From Treponema sp. (GTDB lineage: Bacteria > Spirochaetota > Spirochaetia > Treponematales > Breznakiellaceae): DNA of 14,552 nucleotides. The stretch lies in the NCBI GenBank assembly GCA_031258265.1, contig JAIRNB010000114.1:1-14552 (forward strand). The letters are read 5' to 3'. The translations under genes and the position numbers were made by a program. Under the pieces are notes generated by a model. The model saw nothing but the letters and a program-made list of their open reading frames with translations. It had not been told where the DNA came from and did no database searches. Below are positions 1-7,626 of this stretch, one piece after another. Position 1 is the stretch's first letter; the number at the start of each line of letters is the position of its first letter.

Positions 1-3000
1 ATTCAGCTTTTCATCGTTTTCGCTATATTCCTTTTCATGATCATCTTTGGCTGCGCCTGGGCGGCTTCCAATGTGGAACAGTATATGCTGCGGAGCGCGG
101 AAGAGATGCTGAATGTCTCTGAGGAGCGAATCCACGCAAGGCTGCGGGAATCCGAAATGGCTCTGATAAGCCTGGGCGTTGCCCTGATAGAAAAACAGAT
201 CAACCAGGGGGAAAAGCTGGACATCGGCGAGGTGCAGAAGTTCCTAAGTTCCGTCAACGAAACCTTTACTGATACCGATATCCATGCCGTGGGCTATCAA
301 AACGTATTCTGGTACAAGCCCGGTGACGGGGAGGGACTCTTTATCAGCGGCTACCCGTGGAATCCGCCCGGTGACTTCCGGGTGGAAGAGCTTCCCTGGT
401 ACCCCCTGGCCGAGGCCAGTCCCGGCCAGGTCGTTGTCAGCACCCCTTACCAGAGCATCCGTTCCAACGGCCAGGTCATTGCCATTGCCGTCAAACTCCA
501 GCGGGACGGCGGGGGAAACTACGGATTTTTGGGCCTTACCATAAGCCTGAGGGACATTGCCAGATCTACGGCGTTCTTTCGAGCGGAAGCGGGGGAATAC
601 GGTTTTCTGATTGGCCCCCTTTCCAGCACGGATAAACGCCTGTGTTTCCTGTCCTATCCGGACTCCCAATATGAAAATATTCCCCTGGAAATTTTGGGCT
701 CCCAGTATGCGGAACTGGAACGGCGTTTAAGGCAGGGAACGGAAACCATAAGCAGCATAAGATTACGGACCATGCAGGATACCGATGTTGTGGCCTTCTG
801 CCAGAAAACTTTTGCCGGCTGGTACGCCGGCCTCGCCTTCCCCAAAAACGAGTATTTCCATGACGTATACACCATGTCTATCATATATTCGATCACCAGT
901 TTAAGCATGATGCTGATCCTCTGCTACTTCCTCCTGCGCCTGTCCCTGGACAAGATCCGTTCCGACGAGGAAAACCGGGCTAAATCGTCGTTCCTGGCCC
1001 AGGTAAGCCACGAAATTCGCACCCCCCTTAACTCTATTTTGGGAATGTCGGAAATAATACTGCGAAAAAATATTAGTTCCGATGTTTACGAAGATGTATC
1101 TATTATCCGGCAGGCGGGAAACATACTGCTTTCTATCATCAACAATATCCTTGACTTTGCAAAAATTGAGATCAGAAAAATCTCGATAGAGGCAAACCCT
1201 TATAATATGGCGTCGATGATAAACGATGTTATTAACATCGCCCGCCTGCGCCTGCTGGACAGTCCGGTAAATCTTTTTGTGGACCTGGACAGCAGTATTC
1301 CGGCGGAACTTATCGGGGATGAGGTAAAGATACGGCAGATTCTGATCAACCTGATAAACAATGCGATAAAGTACACCAAACTGGGCTACATAAAACTTAT
1401 CATCAAAAAAGAAGCGGCTCCCCCTTCCCCCTTCGGCGACAGTCAGATACAGCTCGTCTTTGACGTTGAAGATACGGGAATCGGCATAAAACAGGCGGAT
1501 ATGGAACATCTGTTCAAGGAATTTACCCGCCTGGATATGGAACATAACCACGATATTGAGGGTACGGGTCTGGGGCTTACCATTGCCAACGCCTTTTGCA
1601 GGGCCATGGGGGGCGGCATTACCGTAAAAAGCGCCTACGGCAAGGGTTCAACCTTTACCGTTACGGTTATTCAGGTCTACAACAATTCCAAACCCATTGC
1701 CCAACTGGAGGACCCCGGAAAACGGGTGCTTATCTACGAAGACAGGCCGGCCTTTTTGCAGTCCCTGTTGATCGCCTTTAACAGCCTTAACGTTCAGCCC
1801 CGCTGCACATGGGACCTTGCCACGTTTTTGCAGGATCTTCGAACGAAAGATTACGATTACGCCTTTATCCCCGCCCGTTACGCGGCGGACTGTACCGCCT
1901 GCCTGGAAGAGTCCGGGTCTGCGGTAAAATTAACGGTAATGCTGAATACTGATGATATGTCCAGTTCCTTTAATACGGGGAATGTGCATCTGCCGATCTA
2001 TTCTTCCATTATTGCCAATATCCTTAACGGGGTGGAAACCGAAAAACAGATGTTCCGGGCCAACAGGGTAAGCTTTACCGCTCCGGACGCCAGAATCTTA
2101 GTGGTAGATGATCTTCCCACAAACCTGCGGGTGGCGGAAGAATTGATGAAACCCTATGGCATGAAGATCGATACCTGCCTTTCCGGCCCGGAAGCTTTAA
2201 GCTTGGTAAAACGGAATTACTATGATATTGTATTCATGGACCACATGATGCCGGAAATGGATGGACTTGCGACAACAGAACTTATCCGCAAACAGACCGA
2301 ATTCCTGGAGGGGCATACCTATTTCCGGGATCTGCCTATTGTCATGCTCACCGCCAACGCCATAGCGGGACAGCGGGAGCTGTTCCTGAAAAACGGAATC
2401 AACGACTTCCTGGCAAAACCCATCAATCTGGGGAAACTGGACAGTATCCTTATGAACTGGATACCCAGGGAAAAGCAGCAAAAGGTTTCGTCGTCCCGAG
2501 CCGAAAACCGGCCGGAACAGGCCGAAGCCAATGCCCTCCCCGCGCCGCCCTTGACAATACCCGGCGTAGACAGTCAAATGGGGCTGCAGAATGCCGGCGG
2601 GTCTATTGATTCATATAAAACCATTCTTTTGTATTTTGCCACGGACCTGCGGGAACGGATGCCGCAGATCCGGGAAACCGTGGAAAAAGGGGATTGGACT
2701 TCCTATACCACCATGGTCCACGCGATTAAGGGGGCTTCCCGCAGCATCGGCGCCATAGAATTGGGGGATATGGCGGCGGAACTGGAAGGGGCGGGCAGAG
2801 AAAAGAACACCGCCCTTATCGCGGAAAAGAACGGCGCCCTGCTGGAAAAACTGCGGGGTCTTTTGGGAAGTATTGATTCCGCCCTGGGAAAGCCGGGGGC
2901 GGAAAAGGACGGGGGAACAAACCGGAAGGATGAAGACCCATTCCCTCCGGATGTTTCAAAGTCCAAACTGGAGGATTTAAAAGAGGCTCTGCGCGGCATG

Positions 3001-3198
3001 GATACGGAAAAGATAAACGCGATTCTTTCCCAGATCAATACGGAAAACCGGAAACCCGGGGTAAAAGATTTTATTTCCCATATTGAACAGTTTATCCTGC
3101 TTTTTGAATATGAAAAGGCAATCGTGACAATCGACCAGGCCCTTACCCCCCCCCCCCCCCCCCCCCCGAAAAATTTGACCGGGGCGGAGAGGGAATAG
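1..3198 (+). CDS. Membrane hybrid histidine kinase (dCache sensor, HisKA, HATPase, pseudo-REC, REC, HPt), 5' partial
   Basis: The reading frame is open to the first base. The ATG at 37 lies inside the first membrane helix, so the true start is upstream of the window. Numbered from that Met, the protein is 1053 residues. A periplasmic Cache-like domain spans about 25-270 and contains WYPLAEASPGQVVVSTPY. A second membrane helix spans about 278-302. The HisKA domain has SHEIRTPLN with phospho-His H325. The ATPase domain has an N-box near 439-447, DTGIGI from 479 and GTGLGL from 509. A degenerate receiver (about 562-665) precedes a complete receiver with D691/D692, phospho-Asp D735, T772 and K794. 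The HPt domain carries H895. A helical tail (about 976-1036) matches the tail of the kinase at 4407. The layout predicts a His-Asp-His phosphorelay that starts from a periplasmic signal. The ligand and the final response regulator are unknown. The protein ends in seven prolines encoded by a poly-C run. Confidence 0.93.
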   Translation: MQLFIVFAIFLFMIIFGCAWAASNVEQYMLRSAEEMLNVSEERIHARLRESEMALISLGVALIEKQINQGEKLDIGEVQKFLSSVNETFTDTDIHAVGYQNVFWYKPGDGEGLFISGYPWNPPGDFRVEELPWYPLAEASPGQVVVSTPYQSIRSNGQVIAIAVKLQRDGGGNYGFLGLTISLRDIARSTAFFRAEAGEYGFLIGPLSSTDKRLCFLSYPDSQYENIPLEILGSQYAELERRLRQGTETISSIRLRTMQDTDVVAFCQKTFAGWYAGLAFPKNEYFHDVYTMSIIYSITSLSMMLILCYFLLRLSLDKIRSDEENRAKSSFLAQVSHEIRTPLNSILGMSEIILRKNISSDVYEDVSIIRQAGNILLSIINNILDFAKIEIRKISIEANPYNMASMINDVINIARLRLLDSPVNLFVDLDSSIPAELIGDEVKIRQILINLINNAIKYTKLGYIKLIIKKEAAPPSPFGDSQIQLVFDVEDTGIGIKQADMEHLFKEFTRLDMEHNHDIEGTGLGLTIANAFCRAMGGGITVKSAYGKGSTFTVTVIQVYNNSKPIAQLEDPGKRVLIYEDRPAFLQSLLIAFNSLNVQPRCTWDLATFLQDLRTKDYDYAFIPARYAADCTACLEESGSAVKLTVMLNTDDMSSSFNTGNVHLPIYSSIIANILNGVETEKQMFRANRVSFTAPDARILVVDDLPTNLRVAEELMKPYGMKIDTCLSGPEALSLVKRNYYDIVFMDHMMPEMDGLATTELIRKQTEFLEGHTYFRDLPIVMLTANAIAGQRELFLKNGINDFLAKPINLGKLDSILMNWIPREKQQKVSSSRAENRPEQAEANALPAPPLTIPGVDSQMGLQNAGGSIDSYKTILLYFATDLRERMPQIRETVEKGDWTSYTTMVHAIKGASRSIGAIELGDMAAELEGAGREKNTALIAEKNGALLEKLRGLLGSIDSALGKPGAEKDGGTNRKDEDPFPPDVSKSKLEDLKEALRGMDTEKINAILSQINTENRKPGVKDFISHIEQFILLFEYEKAIVTIDQALTPPPPPPPKNLTGAERE
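3146..3167 (+). repeat. Poly-C homopolymer tract (22 C) at the 3' end of the kinase gene
   Basis: Twenty-two consecutive C's encode the proline run at the C-terminus of the first kinase. At the length given, the frame closes at TAG 3196-3198, 18 bases before the FIST start. One C fewer would stop at TGA 3176-3178. One C more would read EKFDRGGEGIDSLGEIHD and stop at TAA 3222-3224, just past the FIST start codon at 3217. The conserved domains all end before the tract, so slippage would alter only the tail and the overlap with the next gene. Runs this long are also prone to sequencing error, so the exact length is uncertain. Confidence 0.9.
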
Positions 3199-3216
3199 AT
3201 TCTTTGGGAGAGATTC

Positions 3217-4389
3217 ATGATTAAGGTCATTGTTGCCAGCACCATAGAGGTATCGGATCTGGATTTTGCCGTTAGTGAAATTACCGGCCACATTAAAAAA
3301 GAAGGACCGCTGCTCGGCAATACCGTAGGATTACTTTTTTGTAATTTTGAATTTATTCAGTCGGGGCTGGTAAAAAAACTCGGCGGCTGTCTGCCCTTTG
3401 ACATTGTTGGATGTACCAGCCAGACATTTGCCGTTCAGAACGCCGGGGAAGATTTTATGCTTACCCTTATGGTATTAACCAGCGATGATGTTGAATTCTC
3501 CGCCGGTCTTTCCGGGCCCCTGCATCAGGGGGATGAGGCTTCCCTGGAAACCCTGTACCGGGACCTTATGGCCAGGGGGAAAGACCCGTCCCTGGATACC
3601 GGCCTTATACTGGCCTTTCCCCCCCGCCTGTCCGCCATACCGGGGAACAAAGTAGTGGATATTCTGGACCGGGTTTCCGGCGGAGTCCCAATCTTCGGTT
3701 CTGTCGCCCTTGATATTACCACTGTCCAGCGATCTCCCATGACGATCTTCAATGGGGATCACTACCCTGACCTGCTTGTCATGGTTTTGCTGCGGGGGAA
3801 TGTGCAGCCCCGTTTCTTCAGCCATTCCCTGCCCGGAGAAACCCACCTGAACAGGAAATTCACCATTACCAAGGCTGAAGGAAACAGGATCATTTCGATA
3901 GAAGGCAAACCCGCGGTAAAATACATGGAAGAAATGGGGCTTATTAACCGGACGACAATGGATGTATTCTACGCCTTTCCCCTTGTGGTGGACTATGACA
4001 ATGGGGAATCGTCCAGGGCCTTTGTCATCAGCCAGGTTGACGCGGATGATAATTCGCTCATCTCCGAACAGGACATTCCCCAGGGCGGAACCGCCAATAT
4101 TGGCGCCATCAACGGGGATCTGGTAATGGCAAGCACCTGCGGCCTTATCGATCAGGTAAAAAAGACCGCAGGGAGCTGCAACGGCCTGCTGCTGGTTTCC
4201 TGTTTCAGCAGGACCCTTGCCCTGCAGGACCCGCTGGAAGAAATAAACCTTGTTATAAAACGGATGCGGGACTGGCCTGTACCCTTTGTATTTTTTTCTT
4301 CCGGCGGGGAAATTTATCCTGAGCCAAATAAAAAAGGAGAATTAGTAAACAATTTTCATCAGTTTACTATTGTTGCCTGCGTCTTATAG
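3217..4389 (+). CDS. FIST (F-box and intracellular signal transduction) sensor protein
   Basis: This is a 390-residue soluble protein with no membrane segment. A FIST_N region (about 30-215) contains the IVGCTS motif at 63-68. A FIST_C region (about 230-375) has LLLVSCFSR near 324-332 and the family-typical FVFFSSGGEIYPEP near 357-370. Together these cover the whole protein. FIST proteins are proposed small-ligand sensors, possibly for amino acids, often encoded beside signalling genes; no enzymatic activity is established. The start is supported by GGGAGAG at 3206-3212, 4 bases before the ATG. The gene lies 18 bases after the membrane kinase and 17 bases before the soluble kinase, so it is probably co-transcribed with both. 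A role as ligand-binding partner for one or both kinases is inferred from this position. The family call is firm; the partner is not. Confidence 0.88.
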   Translation: MIKVIVASTIEVSDLDFAVSEITGHIKKEGPLLGNTVGLLFCNFEFIQSGLVKKLGGCLPFDIVGCTSQTFAVQNAGEDFMLTLMVLTSDDVEFSAGLSGPLHQGDEASLETLYRDLMARGKDPSLDTGLILAFPPRLSAIPGNKVVDILDRVSGGVPIFGSVALDITTVQRSPMTIFNGDHYPDLLVMVLLRGNVQPRFFSHSLPGETHLNRKFTITKAEGNRIISIEGKPAVKYMEEMGLINRTTMDVFYAFPLVVDYDNGESSRAFVISQVDADDNSLISEQDIPQGGTANIGAINGDLVMASTCGLIDQVKKTAGSCNGLLLVSCFSRTLALQDPLEEINLVIKRMRDWPVPFVFFSSGGEIYPEPNKKGELVNNFHQFTIVACVL

Positions 4390-4406
4390 GGGAAGGGTGA
4401 ACGGCA

Positions 4407-6443
4407 ATGGAAAAGTCCCAGCTTTCTGATTCTGATATACGGCTGATGGAAACAAGAATCCACTACCTGGAAGAGGAAAACCGCCGCCTGGAACGGGAAA
4501 TCCATGCCTATATCCGGCGCTACGAGGCGGTGGTTGTTTCGATGAACCGGTCAAAGAGTTATACCCTTTCCAAGGAAAACCTGCTCGCGGCGCTGGAGCA
4601 GGACAAGATAAAAGAAATTACCCGGCACAAAGAAGAGGCGGAAGCGGCGAATCTGGCCAAATCTTTTTTCCTGGCTTTTATGAGCCACGAAATCCGCACC
4701 CCCCTTAATGCCATCATCGGTTTTGCGGAGATTCTGCTGCAGCGCAGGCTGTCCAGGGATATTCGGGAAGACCTGGAAAAAATTCACTCCGCCGGTACCA
4801 TACTAAGGGGTCTTATCAATAACATCCTTGACTTCTCCAAAATAGAATCGGCAGGCATAGAACTAGCGCCGGTGGACTACCAGGTCCCCAGTATGATCAA
4901 CGATATTCTCCAGATGAATTTGATCCGCATTGGGAAAAAGCCCATACGCCTGGAACTGGAAATCGATGAAACCCTGCCCCTGAAACTAAGGGGCGATGAA
5001 CTGCGGGTTAAGCAGATACTGAATAATATTTTGTCAAACGCCATTAAATATACCAGAGAAGGAAACGTAACCCTGCAAATTTCCTGGAAGCAGGAGGCCG
5101 GGGATACCGCGGCCCTGACCTTTGTGATTAAGGACACCGGCCAGGGAATAAAAAAAGAAAACATGGAAAAACTCTTTTCCCCCTATACCCAGTTTAATGC
5201 CAACAGCAACCGGAACATCGAAGGTACGGGCCTGGGACTTTCCATTACCAAGAGCCTTGTGGAGCTTATGAACGGAAGTATCCTGGTGGAAAGCAAATAC
5301 GGCAAAGGGACCGCCTTTACCGTGGTAATAAAACAGCAAATAGTGGACATAAGCCCCAGCGGTAAGGAAACCGTGGAAAACCTTAAACGGTTCAGACTTT
5401 CCAGCGCAGTCCGGGGCCGCAGAAAAACAGCCCGAACTTATATGGGGGAAGCCCGGATTCTGGTGGTTGACGATGTAGTTATGAATCTGGAAGTGGTAAG
5501 GGGCCTCGTCCGTCCTTACGGCCTTACCATGGACGGGGTGGAAAGCGGCCAGGAAGCGGTTGATCTTATCCGGGCGGGGAGCCCTCACTACGATCTTATC
5601 TTTATGGACCACATGATGCCCGGTATGGACGGCGCGGAGGCGTCCCGCCTTATCCGGAGTCTGGACTCGGCCTACGCAAAAAAGATCCCCATCATCGCCC
5701 TTACCGCGAATGTCATATCCGGGGATGTAAAGATGCTTCTGTCAAACGGGATCGACGATTTCCTTTCCAAGCCCATCGACATTCCCAAGCTGAATGACAT
5801 TCTGGAAAAGTGGGTGCCCAGGGAAAAGCAGACTAAACGGCCGGCCAGGGGCGGCCCCACAGAATCTTCCGGCAGGCGCTTAAGCATAGCGGGTGTGGAT
5901 ACTCGGAAGGGAAAAGCCAATACGGGGGGGACCGAAAAGGGTTATCTGGCAATTCTGTCTATCTTTTGTTCAGAAATGCGGGAAAACATCACCCGGATAC
6001 AGGAAACCCTGGAAACCAGGGACTTTCTGCTGTACACCACCCTGGTCCATGCCCTTAAAGGTTCCGCCCGCAGCATCGGCGCCCTCCGCCTGGGAGACCG
6101 CGCCGCGGAGCTTGAGGACATGGGGAGGAAACACAACCTTTCCGGCCTGGAAGAGAAAACCGGCCCCCTCCTCACCGAACTACAGGAACTAATAGAGGAG
6201 ATAACCAGAGTCCTGAATAAAAACACCGGGGAAGAACCGGTCCAGCAGGAAAACTACCACTACACCCCCCATTTCGATACCTTGAAAACAGCCCTGACCA
6301 ACAGCGATTACACCCTGGTAAACCAGGAACTCAAGCGGCTGGAAGAACTGATCCTGGACGGCAGGAACAGGGACCTGATAGAAAGCATCGAAAAAGACGT
6401 ACTCCTCTTTGAATATGAAAAAGCGGCCGCCCGCCTGAGCTGA
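4407..6443 (+). CDS. Cytoplasmic hybrid histidine kinase (coiled coil, HisKA, HATPase, REC, HPt)
   Basis: The product is 678 residues with no signal peptide or membrane helix. A charged helical coiled coil (about 10-85) leads into HisKA with SHEIRTPLN and phospho-His H94. The ATPase domain shows N207/N211, DTGQGI from 243 and GTGLGL from 273. The receiver has D355/D356, phospho-Asp D401, T433 and K455. The HPt domain carries H548 in VHALKGSARS. The final 60 residues end in VLLFEYEKA and match the tail of the first kinase. With no sensor domain of its own, the protein must receive its signal from a partner; the adjacent FIST protein is the obvious candidate (inference). A GGGGAAGG stretch begins at the FIST stop codon and lies about 10 bases before the ATG. 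Compared with the first kinase it lacks the membrane sensor and the degenerate receiver, as expected for a paralogue that diverged after duplication. Confidence 0.94.
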   Translation: MEKSQLSDSDIRLMETRIHYLEEENRRLEREIHAYIRRYEAVVVSMNRSKSYTLSKENLLAALEQDKIKEITRHKEEAEAANLAKSFFLAFMSHEIRTPLNAIIGFAEILLQRRLSRDIREDLEKIHSAGTILRGLINNILDFSKIESAGIELAPVDYQVPSMINDILQMNLIRIGKKPIRLELEIDETLPLKLRGDELRVKQILNNILSNAIKYTREGNVTLQISWKQEAGDTAALTFVIKDTGQGIKKENMEKLFSPYTQFNANSNRNIEGTGLGLSITKSLVELMNGSILVESKYGKGTAFTVVIKQQIVDISPSGKETVENLKRFRLSSAVRGRRKTARTYMGEARILVVDDVVMNLEVVRGLVRPYGLTMDGVESGQEAVDLIRAGSPHYDLIFMDHMMPGMDGAEASRLIRSLDSAYAKKIPIIALTANVISGDVKMLLSNGIDDFLSKPIDIPKLNDILEKWVPREKQTKRPARGGPTESSGRRLSIAGVDTRKGKANTGGTEKGYLAILSIFCSEMRENITRIQETLETRDFLLYTTLVHALKGSARSIGALRLGDRAAELEDMGRKHNLSGLEEKTGPLLTELQELIEEITRVLNKNTGEEPVQQENYHYTPHFDTLKTALTNSDYTLVNQELKRLEELILDGRNRDLIESIEKDVLLFEYEKAAARLS

Positions 6444-6447
6444 CGCC

Positions 6448-6465
6448 CCCGGTAAAGCCGGGTTT
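6448..6465. terminator. Weak bidirectional stem-loop between convergent genes
   Basis: CCCGG (6448-6452) and CCGGG (6458-6462) form a five-pair stem with loop TAAAG, followed by TTT. It lies in the 21 bases between the stop of the soluble kinase and the stop of the hemerythrin gene on the other strand. The stem is short and the T-run minimal, so terminator activity is only plausible. Confidence 0.35.
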
Positions 6466-6878
6466 CAGATTATGCCTTTGTTTTTCAGGTGGACCCCTAT
6501 CCGCGTATCCTGGGTCTTGATATGGGCAACAAGCCAGTCCCCCACCCTGGTCTTAACATCGTTGAACAGGGACTCCGAAGGGCCCTTCATAAGAAGCTGG
6601 ACCTGGAGATCCCGCACAACTTTTTTAAGGCCGTCGTGAAGTTTTTTGTGGTTTTCGTAATCGGGATATTCGTATTTTCTTTGAAGCTGTTCTTCCTCAA
6701 AAAAATGCTTAATCGTATAGTCGTTCAGAAAATTCAGACTCTTTTTTAATTCGTCATTGGATTTTTTTTCATCATGGGCCGTCAAAAAATTATTAAGGGC
6801 ATCGATCAGTTGTTTATGCTGCTCATCGATCAGTTGGTTTCCAACTTCCAGACTCTTATCCCACATATACAACGGCAT
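6465..6878 (-). CDS. Bacteriohemerythrin
   Basis: This is a single-domain, non-haem di-iron O2-binding protein. Taking the Met at 6878 as residue 1 gives 137 residues beginning MPLYMWDKSLEVG. All seven family iron ligands are present with usual spacing: H21 (IDEQHKQL), H58 and E62 (KHFFEEEQ), H77 and H81 (YENHKKLH), H119 and D124 (HIKTQD). An upstream in-frame ATG at 6893 would add five residues, but a perfect AGGAGG at 6885-6890 (read on the - strand) lies inside that extension and exactly six bases before the 6878 ATG. I therefore take 6878 as the start. The gene converges on the sensory operon and diverges from the XRE-cupin gene. In an anaerobe or microaerobe such a protein probably carries, senses or scavenges oxygen; which of these cannot be told from sequence. 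Confidence 0.93.
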   Translation of the reverse strand: MPLYMWDKSLEVGNQLIDEQHKQLIDALNNFLTAHDEKKSNDELKKSLNFLNDYTIKHFFEEEQLQRKYEYPDYENHKKLHDGLKKVVRDLQVQLLMKGPSESLFNDVKTRVGDWLVAHIKTQDTRIGVHLKNKGII

Positions 6879-6934
6879 ACCATACCTCCTCATTTTTTTT
6901 CAGCGGAAGGTCCGCCCATAACAAATTAATTCCC

Positions 6935-6964
6935 ATGATAGGCGGAGCGGGGCGAAAAAAACAA
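6935..6964 (-). promoter_or_regulatory. Candidate sigma-70 promoter for bacteriohemerythrin
   Basis: Read on the - strand, TTGTTT (6964-6959) is followed after 18 bases by TATCAT (6940-6935). This would place the transcript start about 50 bases before the hemerythrin ATG, leaving room for its AGGAGG. The match is moderate and the T-rich -35 could be chance. Confidence 0.4.
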
Positions 6965-6971
6965 GGGTCGG

Positions 6972-6991
6972 GGCGCCCCATGCAGGGCGCC
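6972..6991. other. GC-rich perfect hairpin between divergent promoters
   Basis: GGCGCCC (6972-6978) and GGGCGCC (6985-6991) are perfect inverted copies around the loop CATGCA. The element sits between the candidate promoters of the divergent hemerythrin and XRE-cupin genes. No T-run follows on either strand, so it is not a standard terminator. It could be an operator or a dispersed palindrome. Confidence 0.4.
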
Positions 6992-7005
6992 GGCGTCCCG
7001 GGTCT

Positions 7006-7033
7006 TTGCGCGATTAGGGTAATAGATTATAAT
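7006..7033 (+). promoter_or_regulatory. Candidate promoter of the XRE-cupin/acyl-CoA ligase operon
   Basis: A perfect TATAAT lies at 7028-7033, with a weak -35 TTGCGC at 7006-7011 (16-base spacer). The -10 box overlaps the ATG at 7032, and a transcript starting seven bases downstream would begin at the second ATG at 7041. There is no clear Shine-Dalgarno for either start, only AGGG at 7016-7019. Confidence 0.4.
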
Positions 7034-7616
7034 GAACCCTATGAATAAAGAACACAGCCCCGGCGACAGAATCGTTGAACTGTGCAAAACCTATTCTCTC
7101 AGCCGGGAAACCCTGGCGGAACGGAGCGGTCTGGACCCGGAACTGATCCGCCGTATCGAAGAAGGCCATATCCCCGATCTGGCCCCCCTGTTAAAAATCT
7201 CCCGGGCCCTGGGGGTCCGGCTGGGTACCCTGCTGGACGACCATGAGGAGCTGGGGCCGGTGATAACCCGCGCCGGGGAGGCCGGGGAGGCCGTCCGCTT
7301 TGTTACGGGGATTTCCACGGGAAGCTCGAAACCCCCGGGGCTTCACTTCCATACCCTGGCGGCAGACAAGGCGGGCCGCCACATGGAACCCTTTATCGTG
7401 GACATCGAAGCCGGCGCGGAACAGGCCAAGTCCGCCCATGAGGGGGAGGAATTTATCCACATCCTTTCCGGCGATCTGCGGATGGAGTACGGGGAGAACA
7501 GCTATTCCCTTTCGGCGGGGGATTCGATCTACTACGATTCTATCGTACCCCACCGGCTTTCCAGCGCCGGTGAAAAACCCCTGCGAATCCTGGCCGTCGT
7601 CTACACACCCTCATGA
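7032..7616 (+). CDS. XRE-family transcriptional regulator with C-terminal cupin domain
   Basis: The product is 194 residues. An N-terminal XRE helix-turn-helix (about 12-68) has the pattern LSRETLAERSGLDPELIRRIEEG. A C-terminal cupin (about 110-190) contains SAHEGEEFIHILSGDL (134-149), then GDSIYYDS and P173-H174. The first metal-binding His of the usual HxH is Ser134, while H136, E140 and H174 are kept. Regulators of this build (SutR/PuuR type) usually bind a small ligand or metal in the cupin and control the adjacent gene. Here that is the acyl-CoA ligase 10 bases downstream, probably in the same transcript, which suggests autoregulation linked to a carboxylate or acyl-CoA (inference). Either ATG 7032 or ATG 7041 could be the start. 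The second fits a leaderless transcript, because a TATAAT box overlaps the first. Confidence 0.9.
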   Translation: MNPMNKEHSPGDRIVELCKTYSLSRETLAERSGLDPELIRRIEEGHIPDLAPLLKISRALGVRLGTLLDDHEELGPVITRAGEAGEAVRFVTGISTGSSKPPGLHFHTLAADKAGRHMEPFIVDIEAGAEQAKSAHEGEEFIHILSGDLRMEYGENSYSLSAGDSIYYDSIVPHRLSSAGEKPLRILAVVYTPS

Positions 7617-7626
7617 GAAAGCAGCC

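Noticed and set aside
6879..6893. Upstream ATG (6893) as the hemerythrin start
   Set aside because: The AGGAGG lies downstream of it, inside the extension, and is ideally spaced for the ATG at 6878.
7300..7626. Upstream extension of the acyl-CoA ligase frame to an ATG at 7300
   Set aside because: The extension overlaps the cupin coding region in another frame and reads as low-complexity Arg/Ser/Pro sequence. Ligase homology begins at MTYIEKTLGQ (7627).
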